Positions 31,975 through 42,700 of a stretch of 64,000 bases of DNA are shown here, piece after piece (position 1 is the first letter of the stretch; each line of letters starts with the position of its first letter). This stretch comes from Gammaproteobacteria bacterium. GTDB lineage: Bacteria > Pseudomonadota > Gammaproteobacteria > JAPPPA01. The DNA lies in assembly GCA_030425645.1 (NCBI GenBank), contig JAUHZK010000003.1:62001-126000 (forward strand), read 5' to 3'. The notes under the pieces were generated by a model that searched no databases, was not told where the DNA came from, and worked only from the letters and a program-made list of their open reading frames with translations. The position numbers were made by a program, and so were the translations under genes.

Positions 31975-32136
31975 GCAACAAGGCCCCAGAAATTCGATAA
32001 ATGAATCCTACCCGCAGAACGGGCAGGCGCGTGTAAAATAACATGCTGGCCCAGCAAGCTAAATGTCTATTTGTGACTGCTTCGCTGAACACAAACGCTT
32101 TATTTTTCTTCAATGCCCCGCTAAACCCTTACCGTT

Positions 32137-33177
32137 ATGTCCAATCACTCAAACACCTCAGGCCTTACCTATAAAGACGCTGGCGTCGACATCGATGCAG
32201 GCAACGCGCTTGTAGATCGCATTAAACCTGCCGTAAAGCGCACCACGCGCCCAGAAGTACTTGGCGGACTCGGTGGTTTTGGTGGTTTGTTTGAAGTTCC
32301 TGCCGGTTACACACAACCAGTATTGGTTTCTGGTACGGATGGCGTTGGAACCAAACTGCGACTGGCGATTGATACTGGCAAAGTCGATGGCGTTGGCATT
32401 GATTTGGTCGGCATGTGCGTTAATGACATCCTCGTCACCGGCGCTGAACCACTTTATTTCTTAGATTATTACGCCACCGGCAAGCTGGATATCGATACCG
32501 CCGCGCGTGTCATTGCTGGCATTGCTAAAGGCTGCGAAGACAGTGGCTGCGCGTTGATTGGCGGCGAAACCGCCGAAATGCCCGGCATGTACGAAGGCGA
32601 TGATTTTGATCTGGCCGGTTTTTCTGTGGGCATTGTTGAGAAGGCTGACATTATTGATGGCAGCAAAGTTAAGGCAGGCAATGTATTACTGGGCTTAGCC
32701 TCTTCTGGTCCGCATTCAAATGGCTACTCGTTAATTCGCAAACTGCTAGAAGTCAGCGGCGCTGACCTAAATGACCCGTGTGGTGACACTACCTTAGGTG
32801 ACGCCTTACTCGCGCCTACCCGCCTATACGTTAAAAGCCTGCTACCGTTTCTGCGCGCTGGCAAAATCAACGCTATGGCGCATATCACCGGTGGCGGCCT
32901 AACTGAAAACATTCCACGGGTATTGCCAGACAACTGCGTTGCTGAAATTGACGCCCACAGCTGGCAGCGCCCAGCGGTATTTGAATGGTTGCAAGCCGCC
33001 GGCGATATCAGCGATAGCGAAATGCTAAAAACATTCAACAGCGGCATTGGCATGGTGATTGCCGTTGACGCCGACCAAGCCGAAGCGCTGGCGACCGAAC
33101 TCACCGCTGCTGGTGAAGTAGTGAGCACTATTGGCCGCATTGTTGAAGGCGACAGTGCCCGCGTAGATTACGTTTAA
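32137..33177 (+). CDS. purM: phosphoribosylformylglycinamidine cyclo-ligase
   Basis: AIR synthetase of purine biosynthesis, 346 residues. Landmarks: [20 protein letters not shown] at the N-terminus, [48 protein letters not shown] and [16 protein letters not shown]. It is followed 23 bases later by purN, the classic purMN pair, and is divergent from the DUF2066 gene. Confidence 0.97.
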   Translation: MSNHSNTSGLTYKDAGVDIDAGNALVDRIKPAVKRTTRPEVLGGLGGFGGLFEVPAGYTQPVLVSGTDGVGTKLRLAIDTGKVDGVGIDLVGMCVNDILVTGAEPLYFLDYYATGKLDIDTAARVIAGIAKGCEDSGCALIGGETAEMPGMYEGDDFDLAGFSVGIVEKADIIDGSKVKAGNVLLGLASSGPHSNGYSLIRKLLEVSGADLNDPCGDTTLGDALLAPTRLYVKSLLPFLRAGKINAMAHITGGGLTENIPRVLPDNCVAEIDAHSWQRPAVFEWLQAAGDISDSEMLKTFNSGIGMVIAVDADQAEALATELTAAGEVVSTIGRIVEGDSARVDYV

Positions 33178-33200
33178 GTCGTAGCTAGACCGAGTTGAGC

Positions 33201-33833
33201 ATGGCCAACGACGCGCAAGCCAAGCGCATTGTGGTGCTAATTTCCGGTAATGGCCGCAACTTGCAAGCCATTATTGATGGCTGCGCAAGTGGTGCCATTA
33301 ACGGCGATATTGTTGGCGTTATTGCCAACAAGCCAGACGCCTACGGCTTAAGCCGGGCGCGCAACGCAGACATTCCAAGCTGGGTTATTCCGCACCAAGA
33401 CTATGCTGATCGGCAGGCTTTTGACAGCGCCTTACAGGCCCGCATAGATGAGCTAGAGGCCGACTTAATCGTGCTCGCTGGCTTTATGCGCATTTTGACT
33501 GACGACTTTGTCAGGCACTTCCTCGGCCGCATGATTAACATTCATCCGTCCTTATTACCCAAATACCCGGGCCTGAATACACATCAGCGCGCCATAGATG
33601 CGGGCGATAGCGAGCATGGGGCCACTGTGCATTTCGTTACCCCGGAACTGGACGACGGCCCGGCGGTCTTACAAGGCAAGTTACAGATAAATGCCGATGA
33701 CACGGCGCAAACACTCGCCACCCGTGTCATGCAAGAAATCGAGTTAACGCTTTACCCCGAAGCAGTGGCACTTTACTGTGACGGCAAAATTAAGCTAACA
33801 ACGACGGCGCCTTACCGCGCAATAAAACAATAA
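33201..33833 (+). CDS. purN: phosphoribosylglycinamide formyltransferase
   Basis: GAR transformylase using 10-formyl-tetrahydrofolate, about 210 residues. The N-terminal VVLISGNGRNLQAIIDGC, the folate/catalytic block MINIHPSLLPKYPGLNTHQRA with the catalytic His, and HFVTPELDDGPAVLQ with the catalytic Asp are all present. ATG 33201 is preferred to the TTG at 33195. It forms an operon with purM and the DUF3108 gene. Confidence 0.95.
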   Translation: MANDAQAKRIVVLISGNGRNLQAIIDGCASGAINGDIVGVIANKPDAYGLSRARNADIPSWVIPHQDYADRQAFDSALQARIDELEADLIVLAGFMRILTDDFVRHFLGRMINIHPSLLPKYPGLNTHQRAIDAGDSEHGATVHFVTPELDDGPAVLQGKLQINADDTAQTLATRVMQEIELTLYPEAVALYCDGKIKLTTTAPYRAIKQ

Positions 33834-33843
33834 GAGCCACGAT

Positions 33844-34611
33844 ATGACTTTCTGGAAACATTCCATTACTCAATATTTTTGCTTGCTAGCACTCAGCCTA
33901 GCCAGCGCCAGCGCCCTAGCGTTTAACAGCCACACGGCTGAATACGAAGTCTTCTGGGGCGACCGCAGTGTTGCCCACTTGGCCGTTGATACCGCCGTAA
34001 CCGACGCTGACACCGTGATCGTGTCTAAGCTGAAAGCACATGGCATCGCCTCGGCGGTTATGCCCGGCGTGCGCACTCAAACCAGTAAGTTTATAAACAC
34101 CGCCGACGGGCTCGAGCAACAAAGCCTATTGGCCACCCGCACCAAGCGGGTCAAGGTCGGCAAAAACGGTTCACGCCAAACAGAAGCAACCATGAACACG
34201 ATTGAGTTTGATCACGCCAACGGCAGCGCGATCGCGACCGAGGGCAAAGACACGGCAACCTTAGACGTTTCCAAACGCACCAGTGACCGCCAAAGCCTGA
34301 TTCTGTTAGTCGCTCAGCGTTGGAAAGCTGCGACGCAAGCCGAGCGCGATGCCGGCATTGAGTATGACTTTGTTAACGGCACCGGCAAACGCACCTATCT
34401 GTTTAAGACCATGCGTGAAGAAACCCTAGAGACCGATGTAGGCACCTTTACCGCAGTTAAGCTGGTGCATGGCAGCGAAGACGATAAACACACCGTAGTC
34501 TGGCTCGCCAAAGAACTGGATTACTACCCGGTAGGCTTTGATAAAGCCCGCCCACGCAGCAAAGGCGTGTCGGTCATTACTCGTATTTCCGAGCTACCTG
34601 CATTTAAATAG
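33844..34611 (+). CDS. DUF3108 domain-containing exported protein
   Basis: A 255-residue protein with a signal peptide ending ASASALA before FNSHTAEYEV. The body fits DUF3108 (YEVFWGDRSVAHLAVDTA, DRQSLILLVAQRW, VKLVHGSEDDKHTVVWLAKELDYYPVGF), a periplasmic beta-rich family of unknown function commonly downstream of purN. It starts 10 bases after purN and ends at a bidirectional terminator. Confidence 0.82.
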   Translation: MTFWKHSITQYFCLLALSLASASALAFNSHTAEYEVFWGDRSVAHLAVDTAVTDADTVIVSKLKAHGIASAVMPGVRTQTSKFINTADGLEQQSLLATRTKRVKVGKNGSRQTEATMNTIEFDHANGSAIATEGKDTATLDVSKRTSDRQSLILLVAQRWKAATQAERDAGIEYDFVNGTGKRTYLFKTMREETLETDVGTFTAVKLVHGSEDDKHTVVWLAKELDYYPVGFDKARPRSKGVSVITRISELPAFK

Positions 34612-34646
34612 CCTGTAGCATGTAGCCCGACAGACAAAGCAACAAC

Positions 34647-34676
34647 AAAAAAGCCGCTTATCAAAGCGGCTTTTTT
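34647..34676 (+). terminator. bidirectional terminator between DUF3108 gene and dcd
   Basis: Stem AAGCCGCTT / AAGCGGCTT with loop ATCA, flanked by A-run on the left and T-run on the right, between convergent genes. Confidence 0.93.
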
Positions 34677-34705
34677 GTATCTTTTTCGTCTATGGACGAC
34701 ATTGC

Positions 34706-35272
34706 CTAAGTGCGCGGCAAAGTCACACCAGTTTGACCTTGGTACTTACCACCACGATCTTTATAACTAGTCTCACAGACTTCGTCACTTTCGTAGAACA
34801 ACATCTGCGCCACGCCTTCATTAGCGTAAATCTTCGCTGGCAACGGCGTCGTGTTAGAAAACTCCAAGGTCACGTGGCCTTCCCACTCAGGCTCTAGCGG
34901 CGTCACGTTCACAATAATGCCGCAGCGTGCGTAAGTAGACTTGCCCAAACATACCGTCAACACACTGCGTGGCACGCGGAAGTACTCAACCGTACGCGCC
35001 AAGGCAAATGAGTTAGGCGGGATAATGCAAACGTCACCTTTAAAATCAACAAAGCTATCGTCGGAAAACTCTTTAGGGTCAACAATAGCGGAGTTAATGT
35101 TGGTGAAAATCTTAAACTCGTCAGCACAACGTACGTCGTAACCGTAGCTACTGGTGCCGTAACTGATGATCTTCTGGCCGTCTACTTGGCGTACTTGGCC
35201 CGGCTCAAACGGGTCCAACATGCCTTCGTTTTCCGCCATACGGCGAATCCACTTATCTGACTTAATACTCAT
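34706..35272 (-). CDS. dcd: dCTP deaminase
   Basis: Deaminates dCTP to dUTP for thymidylate synthesis. The 188-residue protein has [58 protein letters not shown] with the catalytic Glu region, and the C-terminal [13 protein letters not shown] closure motif. Length is as expected. It lies 17 bases downstream of apbC on the same strand, the usual arrangement. Confidence 0.97.
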   Translation of the reverse strand: MSIKSDKWIRRMAENEGMLDPFEPGQVRQVDGQKIISYGTSSYGYDVRCADEFKIFTNINSAIVDPKEFSDDSFVDFKGDVCIIPPNSFALARTVEYFRVPRSVLTVCLGKSTYARCGIIVNVTPLEPEWEGHVTLEFSNTTPLPAKIYANEGVAQMLFYESDEVCETSYKDRGGKYQGQTGVTLPRT

Positions 35273-35289
35273 GTTTTCACTAGGTCTCG

Positions 35290-36396
35290 TTATTGTTTAG
35301 GCGCGCTTGGCACCACTTTAATGGCACCAAACTTGGCCGCATGATCGACTTTAGTTAGCGACAAGCGCGCCGCTACTTTTAAGGCCAAATCACGGTAAAT
35401 TTCGGTAATCGGGCTATCCGGCTGCGCTACCACCGTCGGAAAGCCACTGTCGGCTTCTTGCCGAATATTAATATCTAAAGGTAAAGCTGCCAGCAACTCG
35501 GCTTCTTGCTCTGTCGCCAAAGCCAGGCCACCACCTTCACCAAAGATATGCTCTTCATGGCCGCAGTTAGAGCAAATATGGGTACTCATATTCTCAACTA
35601 CGCCCAACACATTCACGTTCACTTTCTCAAACATGCGCAAGCCTTTGCGCGCATCCAGCAAAGCAATATCCTGCGGGGTGGTTACGATAACAGAACCCGC
35701 CACCGGAATTTTTTGGCTTAAGGTCAATTGGATATCACCGGTACCCGGCGGTAGATCAACAATCAGGTAATCAATATCTTCCCATAGGGTTTCACCCAGC
35801 AATTGATTCAACGCCTGTGTCACCATCGGCCCGCGCCAGATCATTGGCTCAGCTTCGTCAATCAGAAAACCAATCGACATCACCTTTAGTCCACCGTGGC
35901 CTTCTTTCGGGCGAATTTTCTTTTGGTCGACCAACTCCGGCCGACCAGAAATACCCATCATGCGCGGTTGGCTAGGGCCGTAAATATCGGCATCCAACAA
36001 ACCCACCTTGGCACCCTCGGCCTGTAGGGCCAGCGCCAAATTCACGGCCGTAGTCGACTTACCCACACCGCCTTTACCCGAGGCCACGGCAATAATGTTT
36101 TTGATGCCACTAATCGGCACCAAACCTGCCTGCACCGCATGCGAGCGAATCTCACTCTCTACATCGATATTCACCGTTAGACCAGCCACGGCCTCAGCGT
36201 GTTCAGCTTGCAACCAAGCATATAAGCCATTAGCCAAGCGCTCGCCGTAACCACCAGAGGTAGGCAAACCAAGTTTGAGCTTAATTTCTAAGCGATCACC
36301 GTCCGCGGTCACCGACTTAACAGCTTTGGCATCGCCTAGCGACACGCCCAGCAATTCATCAACATACTCGCCCACCAGGGCCTGCAAATCACTCAA
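35290..36396 (-). CDS. apbC: Mrp/ApbC iron-sulfur cluster carrier ATPase
   Basis: P-loop protein that carries and delivers Fe-S clusters. The 368-residue protein has an N-terminal MIP18-like domain (about 1-85), Walker [18 protein letters not shown] (about 105-121), a switch region [14 protein letters not shown], and the CxxC cluster ligand pair in [16 protein letters not shown]. The only in-frame start matching the family is a TTG at 36396, so poor initiation is predicted. In Pseudomonas and E. coli this gene sits next to metG; here 6.7 kb separates them. Confidence 0.94.
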   Translation of the reverse strand: MSDLQALVGEYVDELLGVSLGDAKAVKSVTADGDRLEIKLKLGLPTSGGYGERLANGLYAWLQAEHAEAVAGLTVNIDVESEIRSHAVQAGLVPISGIKNIIAVASGKGGVGKSTTAVNLALALQAEGAKVGLLDADIYGPSQPRMMGISGRPELVDQKKIRPKEGHGGLKVMSIGFLIDEAEPMIWRGPMVTQALNQLLGETLWEDIDYLIVDLPPGTGDIQLTLSQKIPVAGSVIVTTPQDIALLDARKGLRMFEKVNVNVLGVVENMSTHICSNCGHEEHIFGEGGGLALATEQEAELLAALPLDINIRQEADSGFPTVVAQPDSPITEIYRDLALKVAARLSLTKVDHAAKFGAIKVVPSAPKQ

Positions 36397-36464
36397 TGGT
36401 CTGAATTCATCGGTTAAAAGGGTGCGCTAACATAGCGACCTTAAATCACTATTACAAGAATGCG

Positions 36465-37355
36465 ATGAGACAACTGATTCCCTACCTAGTATTCCCCGCT
36501 TTAATGGGGTGCGCACTAACCGCTAGCTACCTGCAAATGGTGGACGGTACGGAGCCGGCAACCGCCGCCTTAATCTCGGTGTTGATATTTGGTTTTGCTG
36601 CGATTCCACTACTCGAGCGAGTGCTGCCCTACCGGCCTCAATGGAACCAAAATCAAGCCGACCTTAAACCAGACATTATTTACATGTTGCTGAATGCCTT
36701 TATTCCGCGACTATGGACACCTATACAAATTTTCGTACTTACCGCCGTAACGGCTTGGTTGGGCAGCCAACTCAATAACCAGCTTTGGCCGCAGCACTGG
36801 CCCTTACTAGCAGACCTGTTTTTAATGTTGCTGATTGCCGAATTCGGTCGCTACTGGGTGCACTACGCGGCGCATAAAATCGACTGGCTTTGGCGTCTGC
36901 ATGCCGTACATCACAGCCCCAAAAGACTTTATTTCCTCAACGCCAATCGCTTTCATCCGTTAGAAAAGTTGATTTTCCAAATTCCAGAAGTCGCGCCGTT
37001 TGTATTACTGGGCACGCCTGTTGAAGTCATTGCCATGTATTTCACGTTTAACGGTATTCACGGCCTTACCCAGCACAGCAATATCCATATTAAAGGCGGC
37101 TTACTAAATTACATCTTCTCGCTGACCGAGTTACACCGCTGGCACCATTCACAAAAAATCGAAGAGTCGGATCGCAATTTTGGTAACAATTTAATTGTAT
37201 GGGATATTGTCTTCGGCACTTTCTTCTACCCTAAAAAGCGCGAAGTAGAAACCATTGGTCTACTCAATCCGGAATACCCGCAAAGTCTCAGCGGGCAAAT
37301 GGCCGCACCGTTCGCCAAACGCGATATTTCCAAACCCGAAGGCTGGCAGAAATGA
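36465..37355 (+). CDS. sterol desaturase/fatty acid hydroxylase family protein
   Basis: A membrane-bound di-iron oxygenase of 296 residues. Histidine boxes are HYAAHKIDWLWRLHAVHHS (HxxxH and HxxHH) and HRWHHSQ, with further hydrophobic segments at the N-terminus. Members hydroxylate or desaturate lipids; the substrate here is unknown. It overlaps the next gene by four bases (ATGA) and begins a three-gene unit with a small membrane protein and an amidohydrolase. It lies in the accessory insert between apbC and metG. Confidence 0.88.
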   Translation: MRQLIPYLVFPALMGCALTASYLQMVDGTEPATAALISVLIFGFAAIPLLERVLPYRPQWNQNQADLKPDIIYMLLNAFIPRLWTPIQIFVLTAVTAWLGSQLNNQLWPQHWPLLADLFLMLLIAEFGRYWVHYAAHKIDWLWRLHAVHHSPKRLYFLNANRFHPLEKLIFQIPEVAPFVLLGTPVEVIAMYFTFNGIHGLTQHSNIHIKGGLLNYIFSLTELHRWHHSQKIEESDRNFGNNLIVWDIVFGTFFYPKKREVETIGLLNPEYPQSLSGQMAAPFAKRDISKPEGWQK

Positions 37356-37708
37356 AAGCACTCAGAATCTACAGCGGACTGTTCGTGGTCGCCATTTACC
37401 TTGGTGAAAGCTTTGTATTGATGACCCGCGACAAGCCAATCCTGCTCGCCATCGACGACTACCTCGCCGCCACCGTTATGCTGGCATTGATATGGAAACC
37501 ACTCAGCCAAACCCGGCTCGCGGGCCTCTGCGCCTGTTGGGCTTTCTGCCTCGGCAATCTCTACGTGATGACGTTTTACCGCTTCGACCCAGCCGTTGGC
37601 GGTGGCAAGAACACCACATTATTAGTCGCGGCACTGATGGCCAGCCTTGTTGGTGTCGCCGCGAGTGCGTATTGTCTGTACAAAAATAATCAGGAGACTA
37701 GATCATGA
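37352..37708 (+). CDS. small multi-span membrane protein of unknown function
   Basis: A 118-residue protein with about four hydrophobic segments (SGLFVVAIYLGESFVLM, LAATVMLALIW, LCACWAFCLGNLYVM, LLVAALMASLVGVAASAYCLY). I do not recognise a family. Translation is coupled on both sides: ATGA overlaps with the upstream hydroxylase gene and with the downstream amidohydrolase gene, so it probably works in the same process. Confidence 0.75.
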   Translation: MKALRIYSGLFVVAIYLGESFVLMTRDKPILLAIDDYLAATVMLALIWKPLSQTRLAGLCACWAFCLGNLYVMTFYRFDPAVGGGKNTTLLVAALMASLVGVAASAYCLYKNNQETRS

Positions 37709-39594
37709 GCTCGATCTTGTTTAAAGGCGGCCACGTATTTACCGGCGAAGATAACGCTGGCGAGGTGATGGACGTTTTCGTAGAAGACCAACGCATTAGC
37801 CAAATCGGCAAAAACCTAGACGTGAACGCCACAGAAGTGATCGATTGCCAAGGCAAATGGGTCACGCCGGGACTACTGGACATTCATACCCATCTTGACC
37901 TCGAAGTTGAGCTAGCACCGGGGTTAGGTGAAGTCGTTCGTCACGGTAGCACTACTGTAGTCATGAGCAACTGCTCATTGGGCGTGGCTTATGGCAACCA
38001 ACGCCAAGACGGAGCCGACCCCATTACCGACTGTTTTGCACGGGTAGAAAACATCCCTAAAAACGTCTTACGCAAGGTCGGCGATGCGGTCACATGGCAG
38101 GACAGCGGCGATTACTTAGATCACTTTGACCAGCTCAACCTCGGCCCTAATGTGGTTTCAATGATTCCACACTCGATGCTGCGGATTGAAGTCATGGGTT
38201 TAGAAGATTCTCTGAGCCGCGACCCCACCGAGGCTGAACTCAAGCAGATGGAAGCGCTGATCGAAAAAGGCATGCAAGAAGGTTATGCCGGCTTTTCTAC
38301 CGACGCTCTGCCCTTTCACTATCTCGCCAACCAGCCCAATACCCGCAAGCAAATCCCTACACAATTTGCTAACTATGGCGAGCTAAAGCGGCTCACCAAC
38401 GTAGTGCGTAACTGGGGTCGTGTTTGGCAAGCTACACCACCGAAAGACAACCCTGCCGAAGTCGCGCGTAACTTCTTACTAAGTAGCGGCCGCCTCCACG
38501 GCAAGCCGTTAAAAGTCACCGCTACCGCGGCGATGGACTTCACCGTCAGCCGCAAGGTTGCCATTCTCGGCAAGGTACTGAGTCGCATTATCAATTCGCG
38601 CTTGTTTAAAGGTATCTTCCGCTTTCAAGCGCTATCCGCGCCATTTAAAACCTGGGCCGACGGTGCCGTGACGCCTATTGCGGAGGAAGTCCCCGAGTTA
38701 CGCTTGCTCAATGAGTGCGATTTAGAAGACAGCGCTGCCCGTCTAAAAATTCTTAATGATCCGGAATACATCAAAGCCTTCCGCAAGATGTGGTTCCACG
38801 GCAAAAGCGGCTTTAATCTTGCCAACCTCAAGCGCAAGCTGCGGATGGAAGACAACTTCTTTACGCGTCGTTTGGATGAAATGACCGTGCATCTTTGTCC
38901 GCTGGCGAACTGGTCAGAAGAACCTTTGCAGGCTCCATATGAACGCCTACTGCAGTTTCAGAATGATGGTACTGGCGCTGCCAACGAGGAAGAAAAAGCT
39001 TTCTTCGAATCACTGCCGCCAATTCACGATGACTGCGATTTCTTTATGCAGTTATTACGCGAATGGGACACTGTCCTACGCTGGCATGTCACTACCGCCA
39101 ACACCAAACCGGCTAAAACTAAAGAGCTGCTATTCGACCCGCTTAACTTCCCCGGCTTTAACGACAGCGGTGCCCACTTAACCAATATGGCCTTCTACGA
39201 CGGCAATCTGCGCACCCTGCAATTCGCGAAAGAGGATGGCCTGGCCACGGTAGGCAATGCCATTCATCGTCTAACCAAAGCTCCAGCCGATTTCTTCGGC
39301 TTAAATGCAGGTCATCTGACGGTCGGAGCTCAAGCCGACATCTGTGTCTTTGACCCAGCCGCGTTGGATGGCTGGGCGCCGGAGAGTACCGTCGAATATG
39401 TTTGGCGAGACCTGTTCGATAGCCACCAGATGGTGAATCGCCCGCCTGCCATTGTTAGCCAAGTCTTTATCGGCGGCCAGTTGGCATGGGATGGTGAAAA
39501 CTTTGGCCCCGACTATGAACAAAAACCAATGGGCCGTTACCTACGGCATAAAGATCATCCTCGTGAGCAGGAGTGGGCAGCTACTGCGGCGTAG
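37705..39594 (+). CDS. N-acyl-D-amino-acid deacylase family amidohydrolase
   Basis: A 629-residue metal-dependent hydrolase of the D-aminoacylase/amidohydrolase-3 family. Metal and catalytic features: PGLLDIHTHLDLEVE (HxH), VVMSNCSLGVAYG (the cysteine typical of D-aminoacylases), WHVTTAN (His) and GFNDSGAHLTNM (catalytic Asp). The C-terminus returns to the small beta domain (GAQADICVFDPAALDG). It is longer than typical D-aminoacylases (about 480-500), with inserts around 250-450. The natural substrate is uncertain. Confidence 0.85.
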   Translation: MSSILFKGGHVFTGEDNAGEVMDVFVEDQRISQIGKNLDVNATEVIDCQGKWVTPGLLDIHTHLDLEVELAPGLGEVVRHGSTTVVMSNCSLGVAYGNQRQDGADPITDCFARVENIPKNVLRKVGDAVTWQDSGDYLDHFDQLNLGPNVVSMIPHSMLRIEVMGLEDSLSRDPTEAELKQMEALIEKGMQEGYAGFSTDALPFHYLANQPNTRKQIPTQFANYGELKRLTNVVRNWGRVWQATPPKDNPAEVARNFLLSSGRLHGKPLKVTATAAMDFTVSRKVAILGKVLSRIINSRLFKGIFRFQALSAPFKTWADGAVTPIAEEVPELRLLNECDLEDSAARLKILNDPEYIKAFRKMWFHGKSGFNLANLKRKLRMEDNFFTRRLDEMTVHLCPLANWSEEPLQAPYERLLQFQNDGTGAANEEEKAFFESLPPIHDDCDFFMQLLREWDTVLRWHVTTANTKPAKTKELLFDPLNFPGFNDSGAHLTNMAFYDGNLRTLQFAKEDGLATVGNAIHRLTKAPADFFGLNAGHLTVGAQADICVFDPAALDGWAPESTVEYVWRDLFDSHQMVNRPPAIVSQVFIGGQLAWDGENFGPDYEQKPMGRYLRHKDHPREQEWAATAA

Positions 39595-39622
39595 CCAGGT
39601 CGTTCCAACAAAGAGGTCGGGC

Positions 39623-39671
39623 ATCAGGCCATGGTACGAATTGCTAGAAAAAATTCGACCATCGGCCTGAT
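39623..39671. other. long imperfect hairpin between convergent genes
   Basis: ATCAGGCCATGGTACGAATT pairs imperfectly with the reverse complement of 39652-39671, with a loop of about 9 bases. It lies in the 125-bp gap between the amidohydrolase and the large secreted protein gene. There is no T-run on either side, so it may act as a transcript-end hairpin rather than a classical terminator. Confidence 0.45.
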
Positions 39672-39719
39672 ACCAAACGCCTCACAGGTGGGCGAACAAC
39701 CTAGTGCCGACCAGAGCAA

Positions 39720-42700
39720 CTAGCCTGCTCGCCTATAGTTCCCTCGCCACAGGCGGCGCCGACAAACCAGCGTCGCCACCAAACAAATAAGGAACCAGCA
39801 ACCCACGGTGCCACCGCCGCTACGCTCAACTGGATTATTAACAGGCGGCGAACCAGCCGCAGGGCCATCCTTATTTTCGCTCAATAGTAATTCGTCTACC
39901 CAGACCCACTCGCCGGCTGCATGAAAACTACCGCTACGCTGAGAAACATCCGATTCGTTTTGCGCAAGCCAATTGTGAGGAATATGGCCAATAGCCGCGG
40001 GGTAAGGCTGCAATGGCTGCCGCCGTTTATCGAGCTGCATTGGGGTGTTTTTCAAAAGCAAGGCATCGACCGTCATGGTTTCAGAGGGGTGTTCCCCCTG
40101 AGTATGGCAAACAAGACAAAAAGCGTTGTCAGCCTCATCCGGGCGGGGCTCGTCATATTTAAGTGGCTTAATATTGCGAAGCTTCAAGCCCACGCGATCC
40201 TTTTTAGGAACTGTCGCGAGAAAGGAAAACCCTTCCGACGCATAGTTCCGCTTGCATTCATAACGAGTACTCGCACTCTCACCCAACGCTACCGCAATCA
40301 GCTCGTGCGACTCATCCGGATAGCCGCCATTGCCTGCACCAGCGGGCAAGCGCACTAAAGAACCCATAGATCGGTTACATGCCTCTTCAGGGTTCAGCAC
40401 AGGACGACTAAAGAGTTTGAACTGGTCAATCCAACCGTGGATCCCTTTTGTTAATGGATCTGGGCTACCGACAATGGTGTCGCCAATCGATACTTGCATG
40501 AAATCAGCGCCTAGGCCATCAAGCTGCTTAGCAAAATAACGGAATCCGTCTACATAAACCGTAAGCTCGCGGCCATCCACCTCAATACCCAAGTGAATCC
40601 ATTGCGATTCTTGTATCTGCGGCAATGGCATTTTCAGGTCTGCAACCCCTAGCGGCGCCCTGAAAACCAATGATGGAGTGTCGCCCGTTTGTAAAGCGAT
40701 ACTACCCGTTGGAGTTGTGATGAGCCGATGTTCTGTTGCTTTTGACAGATCAACCCTTGGGTCTAATGCTAAGCCGTAATAGGCCGCTGTTTTAGACTGC
40801 GCCTCTGCCAGACCTGTGACAGGAAAGCTATAACGCACGCCGGCGCCCTTAGAAAGCCATAGTCCTTTACCGTAAAGGCCACCAAGCGCTACAGGCTCAA
40901 TCCTTGTGCCGTTTTTCGTATCGCCAAAAACATCACCATAGGGAGCATTCAAGCTACCTACCCGCGTTGACGAATTTTGCACCCGCAACGGCCAGCCAAG
41001 GCGATCACCCGTGTTGGGCCTATTCCACGCGATAGGCCCAAAGGTGGTAGAAACAGACGCCACCATTTCTGAAAGAATCAGCGCGTCATTGTCCATATAG
41101 TCATCAAATACCAACTCGGAGGTACCGCGCCCCGTACTAACCGCCCACACCACATCGTATGGAGCCGCAGGCTTCATCGTGTCAGTAAAGAAAAACTTGT
41201 TCTCCAAACTTTCCATTACCGAATCGTTGTGCGGCCGGTAAGTATCAAAATCAGCCCACTCTGGCTGGCCGGTATTGGTTCGGCCATTGCCCACGCGCAC
41301 AACACCACCTTGGCCATGATAAAGACGAATTAATTTATGCCCCTCGTCTAGCACCCGGTAGCCAAGATCGGTGGCATTCACAATGCCATCTATTTGCACC
41401 ATCTTGCCCTGCGTCCAAAGGCCAACAATGCCTATTTGGCGGGTTGGGCTAACGTGTTCACGCGCCGTGGTTTCTTGGCACAAAACGCCTTCTTCGCAGT
41501 TGGAATTAGCCAGCGGCAGCGGTATTTGATGCGCAGCTGGCATCATCAAATGAGGGCGTTGTTCTGGTGCCACTGCCTGCAGCCCGGCTTCATAAAGCAT
41601 CTGCTCACGACCCGACGCGTCGTAGGTTTCATCACCATTAAGAGTTTCCAACAGCTCTACATCTTCTGGCGTTGCATAAGTGAGCTCGTCGCTTACTTTT
41701 AGCCGACGAGTAGACGTAAACATAATATTGGCGCCCTTCCTATCCACCCACGGATACATGATGCCGGTCTCTTGTCCTGGCGCAATCTCAACACCCTCAA
41801 AATCACGCAACGGGAATTTCGCAAAACCATAACGCTCTCGCACTTCGGGATCATGATGGGCATAACTAAGCGGCTTTAAGTTGGTCCATGCACGGGGGTC
41901 ACAAGGTGCAAAGCCGCTGTCTGGAGAGTTGTAGGCATAAACAATGTCGTGCAACGTATGTTGCGTAACGCCATTCGCATCTACCCAAGCGCGCGGTTCA
42001 ATAGAGTCCACACCGCCGCCACTGCCGCCGGTGCCTGATGTTCTGGTTACTAGCAAGCGCCCATCACCGGTGATAGTTGGTTCGAATAACGTTAGCGGCC
42101 GCGACGGTGCTTCAACAATAATCGGCTCACCTACCCGCTCAACGCCTACTAATTCCGCATCTGGTGTTTTAGGGTTTTTAACAAAAATGCGTACATTGAA
42201 AGTAAACATTAACGTCTTTTTATCAAGGTCAACGTCGGTACTTAAATCATTTCCTTTGTCGATATCAGAAGACCAGATAGTTAAATCATAGGCCTCCATA
42301 TCCTCACTTACGGGATACGGGCTACGGTGCAGCGTTTCCTCGTTGCTGCCGTAAATTTCGTTATCTAACTGCGCATAAGATGTATCGCACACCGCATACA
42401 TCGAAGGGTATAACCCGGTTTCTTCCGCGTTAACAAGATCAGCAAAATTGACGTGCATGACCTTGGGGCTCATGAGGTCAGCCGAACCATCCTGAGCTTG
42501 CGTGTAATGCACCCCTTTGGCATGAAGCTTTTCAGGCGTATACAAGAAGAACAGCACGTTACTGGACTGCGATTCCTGAGCGATCCCAATACGACCATCG
42601 TTGCTGGTGCGCGACACCGGGATATGAGGCCGCACAAATCTGCCGTTACGGATCGTAGCCACGTCATGTAACCGCGAAGGTACCTCAGGTAGAGGGTAAG

